The notes: generated from the sequence alone by a model not told the origin. DNA of 64,000 nt from Thermoanaerobaculia bacterium (GCA_022826745.1 JAJDUI010000037.1:365237-429236), one strand, 5' to 3'. Shown: positions 42,182 through 53,342, counted from the first letter of the stretch. A program made the numbers and translations.

Positions 42182-43678
42182 ATGACGGACGATATCCAGC
42201 CTCAGACCGCCGCCGATTCCCCCGGCCGCCGCTCCGACCGTCGCCGAATCGTGCCGCTGCGCACCAAGCTCGCCTTCTCCTCCGGCGGCCTTCAGGAGGG
42301 GATGGTGGTCGCCGGCCGGATCACCACCCTGATCTTCTACAACCAGGTGCTTGGCGTCCCGGCGGCGCTCTGCGGCGTCGCCTACCTGGTCGCGAGCATC
42401 GTCGACGCGGTTTCCGACCCGCTGGTCGGGGCGATCTCCGACCGATTCCGGAGCCCCTGGGGGCGTCGCCACCCGCTGATGCTGATGTCGGCCCTGCCGC
42501 TCACCGTCTCCTTCTACTTCCTGTATCAGCCCGTCTCGGGACTGGGCGAGGGCGGCCTGTTCGCGTGGATGCTCGGCTTCCTGGTCCTGCTCCGCATCTC
42601 CACGTCCTTTCACAACATCCCGCGCGACGCGCTGGGCGCGGAGCTCACCGACGACTACCACGAACGGACCTCGGTCTTCGGCTGGTACAACGTCTTCGCC
42701 ACCGGCGCCGCGGTCGGGTTGAGTCTGCTGGTCCTGAACGCGATCTTTCCGTCCACGCCGGACTACCTCAACGGGCTTCTCGACCCGAGCCGCTACGTCA
42801 TCCTGGCCGGGTTCGGAGCGGTCGTGGTGCTGGCGGCCGTTCTCGCGTCGACCTTCGGCACGGCCGACCAGATTCCTCATCTGCACCCGATGTCGCATCG
42901 GCGCTTCAAGTTCCGCGACCACTACGGAGAGCTGCGGCAGCTCTTCGCGAACCGTTCCTTCCTGTCGGTGACCGTCTCGTGGCTGACCATCGCCGCGGCT
43001 CAGGGCGTGCTGGACATGGTCAGCCTCTACACCTGGATCTGGGTCTACGACCTGTCGACCGAGCAGTTCTCCGTCCTGGCCTTCGCGAAGATCCCCGGGA
43101 TCTTCGTGGCCCTGCGCCTCGCCACCTGGATGACGCGCCGTTTCGACAAGAAGCCGACGGTGATCATCTGCAGCGCGACTTCGGCCGTGCTGGTCGCCTT
43201 TCCTCACGTCCTGCGTCTGGCGGGCCTGTTTCCGGGGAACGACTCGGCGTTGCTGCTGCCTCTGCTGTTCGGGCCGTTATTCATCGGCTATGCCCTGGTG
43301 ACGGTGATGGCCATCGTGGTCGACTCCCAGTTGGTCGACATCGCGGACGACCACGAGCTCCGGACCGGCAGCCGGGCCGAGGGCACGATCTTCTCGGTCC
43401 GGGAGTTCGCGATGAAGGCGACGGAAGGGTTCGGCGGTCTGATCGGAGGCTTCGGACTGGAGCTGATCCGGTTCCCGCAGAACGCCGAAGCGGAAGGAGT
43501 GTCGGCGGGGACCCTCACCGGCCTGCTCGTGATGAGCGGACCGCTCTGCCTCCTGATCTACGGCGTCGGCATCCTGTTCATGACGATGTACCGCCTGAAC
43601 GCCGCCAGGCATGAGGAGATCCTGACCGTGCTGGAGGCGCGGCGCGCGGCTGGTGCGACGGGAGTGGGCGGCGGATGA
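42182..43678 (+). CDS. MFS transporter of the glycoside-pentoside-hexuronide (GPH) family
   Basis: This 498-residue protein has 12 predicted membrane segments. The GPH family hallmarks are present: an early KLAFSSGGLQEG segment, the DAVSDPLVGAISDRFRSPWGRRHP loop between segments 2 and 3, and later FDKKPTVIICS. It should import sugars or related molecules with sodium or protons; terpenoid or sulfonated substrates are also known for relatives. The phytanoyl-CoA dioxygenase gene starts inside its stop codon (ATGA), so the transporter and the dioxygenase are probably co-translated and may serve the same substrate. Confidence 0.9.
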   Translation: MTDDIQPQTAADSPGRRSDRRRIVPLRTKLAFSSGGLQEGMVVAGRITTLIFYNQVLGVPAALCGVAYLVASIVDAVSDPLVGAISDRFRSPWGRRHPLMLMSALPLTVSFYFLYQPVSGLGEGGLFAWMLGFLVLLRISTSFHNIPRDALGAELTDDYHERTSVFGWYNVFATGAAVGLSLLVLNAIFPSTPDYLNGLLDPSRYVILAGFGAVVVLAAVLASTFGTADQIPHLHPMSHRRFKFRDHYGELRQLFANRSFLSVTVSWLTIAAAQGVLDMVSLYTWIWVYDLSTEQFSVLAFAKIPGIFVALRLATWMTRRFDKKPTVIICSATSAVLVAFPHVLRLAGLFPGNDSALLLPLLFGPLFIGYALVTVMAIVVDSQLVDIADDHELRTGSRAEGTIFSVREFAMKATEGFGGLIGGFGLELIRFPQNAEAEGVSAGTLTGLLVMSGPLCLLIYGVGILFMTMYRLNAARHEEILTVLEARRAAGATGVGGG

Positions 43679-44301
43679 GCCTGGAGCAGCTCAAGCGGGA
43701 CTTCGACCGGGACGGCTACGTCGTCCTGCGCGGCTTTCTTTCGCGTGAGGAAGTCGAGGAACTGCGCGCCCGCGCTGCGGCGTGTCTCAGCGAAGCGAGG
43801 AGAGGCGAGGAGTACCCGGGCGTCGTCAAGAACCTGAACGGGATCGATCCGTGGTTCGAGGATCAGCTCCGGCGCGGCAAGCAGGCCGAGCTGATCTCGG
43901 CGCTGCTGGAGGCCGAGCTGGAGCCGGCCAGCGCTGGCTGCTTCGAGCGGATCCCCGGTGAGAGCTCGGGGATCAGACCCCATATCGATGCCATCGGCAA
44001 CCGGCGCAGGGGCGCGACGGCGTGGATCGCCCTGGACCGCGCGGACCGGGAGAACGGCTGTCTCTTCTACGTGAAGGGCACCCACCGGCAGGACCTGCCG
44101 AGTGTCGTCGGCCTGGAGGGCTTCGGCGCCGATTCCGAGGGGGCGGTGGCGGTCGAGGTCGAGCCGGGCGACGCAACGATCCACAACTCCCGCACCGTGC
44201 ACTGGTCGGAGGCGAACCGCAGCGAGCGGCCGCGCCAGGCGATCACGTACTTCTACTGGGCGGCCTCGTGCGAAGGTGATACGGCGACTGACAACGTCTG
44301 A
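43675..44301 (+). CDS. Phytanoyl-CoA dioxygenase (PhyH) family protein
   Basis: This 208-residue protein starts inside the MFS stop codon. It carries the iron triad of 2-oxoglutarate oxygenases: His 103 and Asp 105 in RPHIDAIG, and His 176 in HNSRTVHWSEAN. An Arg near residue 187 (ERPRQAI) can hold 2-oxoglutarate. Length is short for the family (about 250-300) but the core looks complete. These enzymes hydroxylate or demethylate small molecules. Coupling with a GPH transporter suggests it acts on the imported compound; this is inference. A serine hydrolase gene follows 15 bases later. Confidence 0.87.
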   Translation: MSLEQLKRDFDRDGYVVLRGFLSREEVEELRARAAACLSEARRGEEYPGVVKNLNGIDPWFEDQLRRGKQAELISALLEAELEPASAGCFERIPGESSGIRPHIDAIGNRRRGATAWIALDRADRENGCLFYVKGTHRQDLPSVVGLEGFGADSEGAVAVEVEPGDATIHNSRTVHWSEANRSERPRQAITYFYWAASCEGDTATDNV

Positions 44302-44316
44302 GAAAGGGTGCAGAGG

Positions 44317-45576
44317 ATGATTGAGAAGAAGAGACTCGTCATAGGCGTCCTGTTGGCGGCGGCCGCGTCGGCTGCGCTGCCTGCTCAGGAGATTCCGACG
44401 GCCTCGCCCGAGGACGTGGGCATGTCGAGCGAGCGCCTGCGCGAGATCGACGCCGTCATGAAACGGCACATCGACGCGGGCGAGATCCAGGGCGCGGTGA
44501 CGGCCGTCGCCCGGCGCGGGAAGGTCGTCCATTTCGAGGCGTACGGCCTGATGGACGTCGAGCGCGCTCGGCCGATGGAGAAGGACGCGATCTTCCGCAT
44601 GGCCTCCTCGTCCAAACCCGTGCTCGGGGTGGCGGCGATGATGATGATCGAGGAAGGCCTCTTCGATCCGGCCGACGAGGTCGCGAAGTACCTGCCGGAG
44701 TTCGAGAACATGCGGGTCGCCGTACTCAGGGAACCGGCGGACGAGGACACCAGTCCCGAGTTCGTCGTGCCGGGGCAGGAGCCCCAGTACCGTCTGGTGC
44801 CGGCGGAGCGGCCGATCACCATCCACGACCTGCTGACCCACACCGCCGGGTTGGGCAGCTACGGCCTGGGCACCGCGGTCGCGAAGCTCCCGGACGTCGG
44901 CCCGGACGACACCCTGGCGAGTCGCGTGCCTCTGTACGCCGCCATGGCGCTCGACTTTCAGCCCGGCTCGCGATGGGGCTACAGCCCGCGCTACGGCCAC
45001 GACGTGGTCGCCCGGATCATCGAGATCGTGTCCGGCGTTCCATACGACGAGTTCCTTCGCGAGCGGATCTTCGAACCGCTCGGCATGGCCGACACCCACT
45101 TCTTCCTGCCTGCGGAGAAGGAGCCCAGACGGGTCGTGATTCACGGCCTCGACGCCAAGGCGAAGGGCTGGGGCGGGCCGAGCCGCTACGCCTCGGCCTC
45201 CGGCGGGCTCTCGAGCACCGCCGAGGACTTTCTTCGTTTCGAGCAGATGCTGGCCGGCGGCGGCTCCCTGTTCGGGAACCGCCTGTTGAGCACGGAGTCC
45301 GTCGCCCGGATGGCCAGTGATCAGGTCGACGGGCTCTACGGCCGGGGAGGCAAGCAGCCGGGCTCGGGCTTCGGCTACGCCGTGTCCGTCGTGCTCGACC
45401 CGGTCGCCGCGAAGAGCGCCCGCGGCAAGGGCGCCTTCGGTTGGGGCGGAGCGTTCGGCACCGTGTCCTGGACCGACCCCGCGAACGGGATCACTGCGGT
45501 GCTGATGGTTCAGCAGGGCAGCAAGGGTCTGGCATCCGGCTTCGAGAGCGCCATTCGGGACGCGATCCTCGATTGA
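44317..45576 (+). CDS. Exported serine hydrolase, class C beta-lactamase/esterase family
   Basis: I choose the ATG at 44317 over a GTG nine bases earlier; GAGG lies just upstream. The 419-residue protein has a signal peptide (residues 1-23, ending LPAQ) and the active-site SSSK at residues 97-100 (Ser 97, Lys 100). The Tyr motif is in WGYSPRYGHD, and the C-terminal GWGGAFGT replaces the usual KTG/HTG. This fits esterases of family VIII and beta-lactamase relatives. The substrate may be an ester, amide or peptide. It lies after MFS and PhyH genes and may belong to that transcript. Confidence 0.88.
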   Translation: MIEKKRLVIGVLLAAAASAALPAQEIPTASPEDVGMSSERLREIDAVMKRHIDAGEIQGAVTAVARRGKVVHFEAYGLMDVERARPMEKDAIFRMASSSKPVLGVAAMMMIEEGLFDPADEVAKYLPEFENMRVAVLREPADEDTSPEFVVPGQEPQYRLVPAERPITIHDLLTHTAGLGSYGLGTAVAKLPDVGPDDTLASRVPLYAAMALDFQPGSRWGYSPRYGHDVVARIIEIVSGVPYDEFLRERIFEPLGMADTHFFLPAEKEPRRVVIHGLDAKAKGWGGPSRYASASGGLSSTAEDFLRFEQMLAGGGSLFGNRLLSTESVARMASDQVDGLYGRGGKQPGSGFGYAVSVVLDPVAAKSARGKGAFGWGGAFGTVSWTDPANGITAVLMVQQGSKGLASGFESAIRDAILD

Positions 45577-45589
45577 GGAGGCGGCCCGG

Positions 45590-45626
45590 CCTCGCGCGCG
45601 GGGCCGGCGCACCCCGGACGCACCCG
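45590..45626 (-). repeat. Degenerate dispersed hairpin element (copy 9)
   Basis: On the minus strand: CGGGTGCGTCCGGGGTGC, then stem CCGGCC and GGCCGG around a 10-base loop. It starts 13 bases after the DUF1499 stop and shares its orientation. The head is altered, so assignment to the family is tentative. Confidence 0.45.
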
Positions 45627-45639
45627 TTGATGACCGGGA

Positions 45640-46395
45640 TCAGTCGCCCGCGAGACGGGCAGTGTACTTGCGGATGCGCTCTGCATTCGCGCCGACATCG
45701 CTGCGTCCCACTCTCGACTTGGATCGGACGTCAATGCGGCTGCCGGCGCCATCCGCGCGCACGCGAATGACGACATCGTCCTTGAAGCCGTACCAGAAGG
45801 TCGTGTCGGTTGCTTCTATGCGTCCCGCCGCGGCGTCGTCGGCCACCAGCTCCCACCCCATTGCCCCGGCTGCGGCCAGCGCCTGGGAGAAGGCTTCGGC
45901 GGGCGGTGCGTCCAGCATCACCGAACGGAGATCCGGATATCCCTCACGCTGCTGCTCGGCAACTGCGGGGTCGTACTCCGGAGGATTCGGGGCGTCGGCC
46001 CGGAGGGGGAGAATCGCGACGAAGGCCGGCGGATCGTCGGTGTCGGTCGTGATGTCATGGATCGGCGGGACCGATCGGGCAAGCGCCTGCTGCCCTGCCG
46101 GGACCATGTAGCAAACCGCTCCCAATGCGGCAGCCACCAGGCCGGCCGCGACGTTCTGCCAGTGCAGGCGCCGGAGCATGGCCCAGACCGTCGCGATCAA
46201 CGCGATGCCCGCCGCGCCTGCCGAGATGAGAGCGCCCCACCGGAGAACGGTGAAGGACATCCCGAGCCCGAGCAGGCCCGTGCGGTAGCCCAGGGCGGCG
46301 GCGAGCAGGAGCAGACCGCCGACGGCGACGGCGCCGGTGCCGGCACAGACGACGGGCGACCAGGTGCGAGACGTGGTTCCGGTCGTGCTGCTCAT
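45640..46395 (-). CDS. DUF1499 family protein with N-terminal membrane segments
   Basis: This 251-residue protein has about three membrane segments in its first 100 residues (VAVGGLLLLAAALGY, ALISAGAAGIALIATVWAML, VAAGLVAAALGAVCYMV). After them comes the DUF1499 domain: SVPPIHDITTDTDDPPAF, a PDLRSVMLDAPP segment, WELVADDAAAGRIEATDTTFWYGFKDD split across strands, and RSKSRVGRSDVGANAERIR. The family function is unknown. It is divergent from katG, with 129 bases between the starts, so they may share regulation. Confidence 0.85.
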   Translation of the reverse strand: MSSTTGTTSRTWSPVVCAGTGAVAVGGLLLLAAALGYRTGLLGLGMSFTVLRWGALISAGAAGIALIATVWAMLRRLHWQNVAAGLVAAALGAVCYMVPAGQQALARSVPPIHDITTDTDDPPAFVAILPLRADAPNPPEYDPAVAEQQREGYPDLRSVMLDAPPAEAFSQALAAAGAMGWELVADDAAAGRIEATDTTFWYGFKDDVVIRVRADGAGSRIDVRSKSRVGRSDVGANAERIRKYTARLAGD

Positions 46396-46451
46396 TTGGA
46401 GATTCTATTGCCGCTGAGGAAGGCGCCCCAGGGAACCGCTTCCGATGGGAC

Positions 46452-46481
46452 TTTTCAGCGCCTCCGGATCCGTGTATACAC
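46452..46481 (+). promoter_or_regulatory. Probable katG promoter with a GTGTATACAC palindrome
   Basis: TTTTCA (46452-46457) and TATACA (46475-46480) are spaced by 17 bases. The -10 box lies inside a perfect 10-base palindrome GTGTATACAC (46472-46481), about 44 bases before the katG ATG. A regulator could bind the palindrome; peroxide-responsive control would be expected for katG but is not shown here. Confidence 0.45.
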
Positions 46482-46524
46482 AGGTCTTGGCAAGCGACAA
46501 CGAACGCGACGGGAGAGAACCACG

Positions 46525-48729
<2,205 letters not shown>

Positions 48730-48755
48730 CCGGCTAGGAGCCGGCGCGGCAGAAG

Positions 48756-48808
48756 ACTGGGTGCGCCGGCGCCCCCGCCGGCATCCGGCGCGAAGCGCCG
48801 GCCTCTGG
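48756..48808 (+). repeat. Dispersed hairpin element, copy 8
   Basis: ACTGGGTGC, then stem-loop GCCGGCG-CCCC-CGCCGGC, then a perfect second hairpin CCGGCGC-GAA-GCGCCGG. It starts 26 bases after the katG stop and has its orientation, between katG and a convergent SDR gene. A separate small hairpin GCCGGC-TAGGA-GCCGGC lies at 48729-48745. Confidence 0.8.
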
Positions 48809-48813
48809 CGGCT

Positions 48814-49650
48814 CTAGCCAGCCGGCGGCAGCAGCATCTGCTCCATCGCGGCCACGAACGCCTGCCGCGACGGCAGACTGTCGATCAGGCCGCTGAGCCG
48901 CTCGGCGTCAGCGCCGACGGGGTTGTGCACCGGGACGTCGTCCGCGGTCACGCACTCGTAGATCCTGTCGGCCACTTCCTGCGGGTCCTGCGGTTTGCCG
49001 CCTGAGACGATCGCCGCGAAGTGGTCGCGGAGCTTCTCCGAGTGTTCGACGAGCTGCGGGTCGCCCGTCTCGATGTAGTTGTCTGTGTTGTCGCCGAACG
49101 CGGTCGTCAGGTAGGCCCCGGGCGCGACGGAGACGATGCGGATGCCGAGCGGCTTGTACTCGAGCGCCAGCGCCTCGGTCAGGCCCTCGACCGCGAACTT
49201 CGACGACGAGTAGACCGAGTTGCCGAGCAGGCCCATCAGGCCCGCCATCGACGTCACGTTGACGACGCAGCCGGCGCCCCGCTCCCGCATGTCGGGCAGG
49301 GCGCGGCGCATCACGTTCATCAGGCCGAAGACGTTCGTCTCGTAGATGTCGCGGACGGAGTCATCGGGCGACTGCTCGAAGAGCGCGTTGCTGCCGTAGC
49401 CGGCGTTGTTCACGACCGCGTCGATCGCGCCGAAGTCGGCGATGCCGCGTTCGAACGCGGCGTCGATGCTCTCCGGGTCCTTAACGTCCAACTTCGTGAC
49501 GAGAACTCCGTCGAGCCCGACGAGGTCGGTTTCCTTCTCGGGCGAACGCATGGTGGCCACGACGTTCCAGCCGTTGGCCCGGAAGGTCTTCGCCGCGAGC
49601 TTGCCGAAGCCGGTCGAGCAGCCGGTGATGAGTACGGTTCGGTCGGTCAT
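48814..49650 (-). CDS. Short-chain dehydrogenase/reductase (SDR)
   Basis: This 278-residue protein has the cofactor loop ITGCSTGFGKLAAKTF near the N-terminus, VVNNAGYGSNALFEQ (NNAG motif), catalytic Ser in VVNVTSMAGLMG and YSSSKFAVEG (Tyr and Lys). The TGCSTGFG form and Arg in MRSPEKE point to an NADP-preferring classical SDR of the retinol dehydrogenase-like or 3-oxoacyl type. The substrate is unknown. It is transcribed towards katG and divergent from the beta-hydroxyacid dehydrogenase gene. Confidence 0.9.
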   Translation of the reverse strand: MTDRTVLITGCSTGFGKLAAKTFRANGWNVVATMRSPEKETDLVGLDGVLVTKLDVKDPESIDAAFERGIADFGAIDAVVNNAGYGSNALFEQSPDDSVRDIYETNVFGLMNVMRRALPDMRERGAGCVVNVTSMAGLMGLLGNSVYSSSKFAVEGLTEALALEYKPLGIRIVSVAPGAYLTTAFGDNTDNYIETGDPQLVEHSEKLRDHFAAIVSGGKPQDPQEVADRIYECVTADDVPVHNPVGADAERLSGLIDSLPSRQAFVAAMEQMLLPPAG

Positions 49651-49796
49651 CTATCTGGGTCTCCCTGTAGGGGTTTGTTTGCTGAGAGAGCGCGCTAGGC
49701 CGGCGCGGGAACCGGCTTCGCTGCCGGCCTCCGGTGTCCGGACGAAAAGCGGCAGAATGGTAGACGAGGATCGCGAAAACCGGGAGGAGAGGAACC

Positions 49797-50597
49797 ATGC
49801 CACGACCAACGATCGGTTTCATCGGACTCGGCGCCATGGGCGAGCCGATGGCGGAGCGTCTGCTCGACGCCGGCTATCGGGTGGTCAGTTCCGTCCACCG
49901 CAGCCGCGACGCGATCGAGCGGCTCGCCGCGAAGGGGATCGAGGAGGTCGCGACTCCGCGCGAAGTGGGCGAGCACGCCGACATCCTGATGACGATCGTC
50001 TGGGACGAGGACCAAACCGACCGCGTGCTGCGCGGTGCTGACGGCGCGTTGAGCACGCTGCCCGAGGGCGCGATCATCGTGGTGATGAGCACCATGTCGC
50101 CGGTCTACTGTCAGGAGCTGGCGCGAGAAGCGGCAGCGAGAGGTGTGGACGTGATCGACTGCCCGGTCAGCGGCCTGGTGGCCGGCGCCCGCGAGGGCAC
50201 GCTCACCTTGATGGCCGGAGGCGATGCGACGACGATCGACCGTTGCCGGGAGGCCTTCGACGTGCTCGGCACGACGATGCACTGCGGCGGCGTCGGCGCC
50301 GGCCAGGCGATGAAGATCGGCAACAACGCGATCGTCCTCGGCACCTGGGCGCTCATCCAGGAGGTGCGGGATGTCGTCGGCGCCTACGGTATGGACCTCG
50401 ACCGCTTCATGGAGATCCTGAACGAGTCGACCGGCCGGAGCTTCGTGTCGAAGAGCTTCCCGATGCCTCGGCGGCGCGTGACTTGGCCGGCAATGCCCGT
50501 CAAGGACCTCTCGCTGTGCCTCGCCGTCGCGCGGCAACTCGGCATCGAGGCGCCGCTGGTGCAGGCGAGTCTGGACTCCGGTCAAACGGAGGATTGA
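49797..50597 (+). CDS. 3-hydroxyisobutyrate dehydrogenase-type (beta-hydroxyacid) oxidoreductase
   Basis: This 266-residue protein starts after a GGAG-rich stretch. It has the dinucleotide loop GFIGLGAMGEPMAERLLDAG (residues 7-26), DCPVSGLVAGAREGTLTLMAGG (substrate motif, 121-142) and the catalytic Lys 173 in GQAMKIGNN. His-Arg after the second strand (SSVHRSRD) suggests NADP. The length is a little below the usual 290. Members oxidise 3-hydroxyisobutyrate, tartronate semialdehyde, glyoxylate-derived or related beta-hydroxyacids. It stands alone between an SDR and a YkvI-like gene, so the pathway is unclear. Confidence 0.88.
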   Translation: MPRPTIGFIGLGAMGEPMAERLLDAGYRVVSSVHRSRDAIERLAAKGIEEVATPREVGEHADILMTIVWDEDQTDRVLRGADGALSTLPEGAIIVVMSTMSPVYCQELAREAAARGVDVIDCPVSGLVAGAREGTLTLMAGGDATTIDRCREAFDVLGTTMHCGGVGAGQAMKIGNNAIVLGTWALIQEVRDVVGAYGMDLDRFMEILNESTGRSFVSKSFPMPRRRVTWPAMPVKDLSLCLAVARQLGIEAPLVQASLDSGQTED

Positions 50598-50600
50598 GGA

Positions 50601-50624
50601 CGCGGCCTTTCCGCGCTCCCAGTG
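50601..50624 (-). repeat. Degenerate dispersed hairpin element (copy 10)
   Basis: On the minus strand: CACTGGGAGCG, with stem CGCGG-AAAGG-CCGCG. It starts 6 bases after the YkvI-like stop codon in the sense of that gene. Head and position match the family, but the stem is shorter, so the assignment is tentative. Confidence 0.4.
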
Positions 50625-50630
50625 GGGGAT

Positions 50631-51776
50631 TCAGGCAGCCGCCTTGTACGCCCGGTACGGCACGACGACGAACAGCGGCAGGATGATCAGGGCGATGAAG
50701 CCCCAGGCGATGGTGCCGTAGCCACGGGCGACGAGGTCGATGATGCCGACCGTGGAGAGGGCGGCGGCGGCCATGAGGACGAGGACGGCGGTCAGCGCCT
50801 TCTGTCCCGGCGTGAGTTCGCCGGAGGCGGGCCTCCACCGGCGGGGCAGGTCGCTCAGGTTGCGTTCGACGCGATGGACGAGGGCGTGGATGGAGCCGAC
50901 GGCGGTCTCGACGAGGGTCCAGCCTGCGACGACTCCGAAAATGGCGATCCAGAGCGCCGCGCCGCCGGCGCGTCCGTCGGCGGCGGCGGAGATCAGCCGC
51001 AGCCAGGGCACTTCCGCCTCCATGACGGAGGCGTGGGGGAACCGCAGGAGGCAGGCGAGGGTCAGGGCGAACGGGATGGTCATCGCGAGGCCGGAGAGGA
51101 GTCCGGAAGTGAAGGTCTCTCTGCGCCGGGTCTGACGGTGCAGGCAGAAGAGGACGGCCGGGACCACGGCGACGTTGTAGGCGACGTACAGCAGCGCCGC
51201 AATCGTCACCTCCAGAGAGCCTGCCTCTGAGCCGGGCGGTGGCTGAGCGGCCGCGTCGCCTTCCCCGACCGGCGCCGTCAGCACCAGGACCGAGAAGGCG
51301 CAGTAGCCCAGGTAGAGGGCCGCTGAGCCCCAGGTCTTCGCCCGTTCGATGAAGCCGGACCCGCGCCACGACAGGAAACCGACGCATGCCAGGGCCAGGA
51401 CCAGGCTCAGCGGTTTCGGAAACCCGAGGGTCTGCTGGAGAACCTCGCCGATAGCCGCCGTCATCACCGCGATGACGAGCATCATCATGGTCAGGAAGAG
51501 GATGTCGACCAGCCACCAGAACGGCCCGACGAGGTTCCGGCTCCAGGCCTTGTAGTCGTACGCGCCGGCCAGCCGCGCCAGCTCGAAGGCAAGCGCCATG
51601 ACGATCGAGAAGCAGACGGCGATGATCGCGACGGCCAGCCAGCCCCGGTTCCCGAAGCGGCCGGCGTACTCGACGACTTCCCGGCCCGTGGCGTAGCCGC
51701 CGCCGATGATCATCGACTGCGCGATGATCGCCGGCAGGAGGAGAGTGTGGAAGCGCGTCGGCGCCCGGCCCTGCAT
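50631..51776 (-). CDS. YkvI-like membrane transporter (APC superfamily)
   Basis: This 381-residue protein has about ten membrane segments. The first reads LLPAIIAQSMIIGGGYATGREVVEYAGRFG, split by a glycine-rich unwound motif (GGGYATGRE) as in APC-fold carriers; it resembles Bacillus YkvI. The family has no established substrate. It lies 18 bases downstream of the serine hydrolase gene and probably shares its transcript with that gene and the M19 peptidase-like gene, which would fit uptake of a hydrolysis product. That link is inference. Confidence 0.75.
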   Translation of the reverse strand: MQGRAPTRFHTLLLPAIIAQSMIIGGGYATGREVVEYAGRFGNRGWLAVAIIAVCFSIVMALAFELARLAGAYDYKAWSRNLVGPFWWLVDILFLTMMMLVIAVMTAAIGEVLQQTLGFPKPLSLVLALACVGFLSWRGSGFIERAKTWGSAALYLGYCAFSVLVLTAPVGEGDAAAQPPPGSEAGSLEVTIAALLYVAYNVAVVPAVLFCLHRQTRRRETFTSGLLSGLAMTIPFALTLACLLRFPHASVMEAEVPWLRLISAAADGRAGGAALWIAIFGVVAGWTLVETAVGSIHALVHRVERNLSDLPRRWRPASGELTPGQKALTAVLVLMAAAALSTVGIIDLVARGYGTIAWGFIALIILPLFVVVPYRAYKAAA

Positions 51777-51794
51777 GCGCGCGGGTCGCGGGCG

Positions 51795-53342
51795 TCAGTC
51801 GGCCGCGCGATCGAAGCGGATCGGCGGGATGGCCGGCTCGAGCGGCAGGTAGACGACGTTGATCTTCCCGTCGTTGCCGTAGTCGAAGCGGACCTTGGCG
51901 CCGCCGCGGTCCGCGCCCGGCGAGCCGCCCGGAAGATCGTAGGGGACCATCCACACGTCGTAGTGGTAGTGCTGGAGCGGGAATTCGACGCCCGTGACCT
52001 CGACGACCAGGCCGTCGTCCTCCAGTCGCACGGTCGACTTGCCGTAGCCGGGATGCTCGTACTCGCCGGCGTGGTCGGCGAGCGGGTGCGAGGGACTGGT
52101 GTCCGGCACGGCGGCCGCGAGGTCCTTCTTCTTCGCTTCTTCGGCCTTCTCTTCCGCTTCCGCGATCTGCTTGCGCGTCCTCTCCGCCCAGTCGATCGGC
52201 TCGAGGCCGAGCATGCGGTCGAACGCGTTGCGCACGACGAGCGAAGGCACCGTTCCGGAGTAGGTGGTGTTGGACAGCGCGACGACGCCGATCTTCTCGT
52301 CGGGCAGCCACTCCATCGCTGAGATGAAGCCGTCGATGCCGCCGCCGTGGCTGACGTGCTTGCGCCCCCGGTAGCTGCTCACCATGAGGCCGAGACCGTA
52401 GCTGGGGTCGCCGATCTCGGGGCCGTTCTGCAGGCGCGCCTGGAGCGGGCCGGTCATCACCATCTGCGGTAGCTGCATGTACCTGGCCGACGCCTCCTTC
52501 AGGAGCTGCTTGTCGCCGACCTTGCCGTAGGCGATGTGGAACTGCACGTAGGTGGCGAGGTCCCGGGCCGACATGTTGATCGAACCGGCCGGGCCGATCG
52601 CGTCGATGTTGCGGAAGGGCAGGCGTTCGATCTCCTCGTCCGCGGTGTAGCCGTAGGAGAAGTCCTCGTCCTCCTGCATCTGGATCACCGAGAAGGTCGC
52701 CCGTTCGATGCCGAGCGGAGTGAGGATGCGATCCCGGACGAGCTCCTCCCAGGACTTGCCGCCGATCCGCTCGGAGACGATGCCGGCGGTCATGAACATG
52801 AGGTTCTGGTACTGGTACCTGCTCCTGAAGGAGGCGGAGGGCTCCAGGTGGTGGAGACCGGCCAGCAGCTCGGCGCGGCTCCTGCCCGTCGCGTACCAGT
52901 ACGAGTCGTGCCTGGGCAGGCCCGAGCGGTGCGTCAGCAGGTCGGCGGCGGTCATCTCCTCCGTCGCCGCCGGATCGTGGAGCCGGAACTCGGGCACCAC
53001 GTTGCGGACCGGGTCGGTCCACGTGAGGGCGCCGTCGTCCACCTGCATGGCCAGGAGCGTCGCCGTGAAGGACTTCGTGTTGGAGCCGATCGCGAAGAGC
53101 GTGTCCGGCGTCACCGGCAGCTCCTCCTCGACGTTGCGCCAGCCGTAGCCCCTGGCGAACACGGTCTTGCCGTCCTCGACGATCGCCACGCCGAGGCCCG
53201 GCACCTTCGACTCCTTCATGATCGATTCGACCCATTCGTCGAATCCCTGGAGGCGTTCGTCGACTGTCGCGGCCGAAAGAGGGCCGGCGGTGACGGCGAA
53301 GGCCAGAGCAACGGCCAGCAGCGTGTAGCGCGGAAGTCTCAT
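51795..53342 (-). CDS. Exported serine hydrolase, beta-lactamase family, with C-terminal beta domain
   Basis: This 515-residue protein has a signal peptide (residues 1-25) and the full active site: SNTK at 87-90 (Ser 87, Lys 90), YQN in YQYQNLMF, and HGGGIDGF in place of KTG. These fit D-aminopeptidase/class C beta-lactamase-like enzymes. A charged linker (EAEEKAEEAKKKDLAAA) leads to a C-terminal beta domain, probably DUF3471 (HAGEYEHPGYGKSTVRLEDD). It acts in the periplasm on peptides or esters. Its ATG overlaps the stop of the upstream M19-like gene by four bases, so the two are translationally coupled. Confidence 0.9.
   Translation of the reverse strand: MRLPRYTLLAVALAFAVTAGPLSAATVDERLQGFDEWVESIMKESKVPGLGVAIVEDGKTVFARGYGWRNVEEELPVTPDTLFAIGSNTKSFTATLLAMQVDDGALTWTDPVRNVVPEFRLHDPAATEEMTAADLLTHRSGLPRHDSYWYATGRSRAELLAGLHHLEPSASFRSRYQYQNLMFMTAGIVSERIGGKSWEELVRDRILTPLGIERATFSVIQMQEDEDFSYGYTADEEIERLPFRNIDAIGPAGSINMSARDLATYVQFHIAYGKVGDKQLLKEASARYMQLPQMVMTGPLQARLQNGPEIGDPSYGLGLMVSSYRGRKHVSHGGGIDGFISAMEWLPDEKIGVVALSNTTYSGTVPSLVVRNAFDRMLGLEPIDWAERTRKQIAEAEEKAEEAKKKDLAAAVPDTSPSHPLADHAGEYEHPGYGKSTVRLEDDGLVVEVTGVEFPLQHYHYDVWMVPYDLPGGSPGADRGGAKVRFDYGNDGKINVVYLPLEPAIPPIRFDRAAD

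Noticed and set aside
46057..46524. In-frame upstream extension of katG
   Set aside because: It is antisense to the DUF1499 gene, has no katG-like sequence, and a good ribosome site precedes the ATG at 46525.
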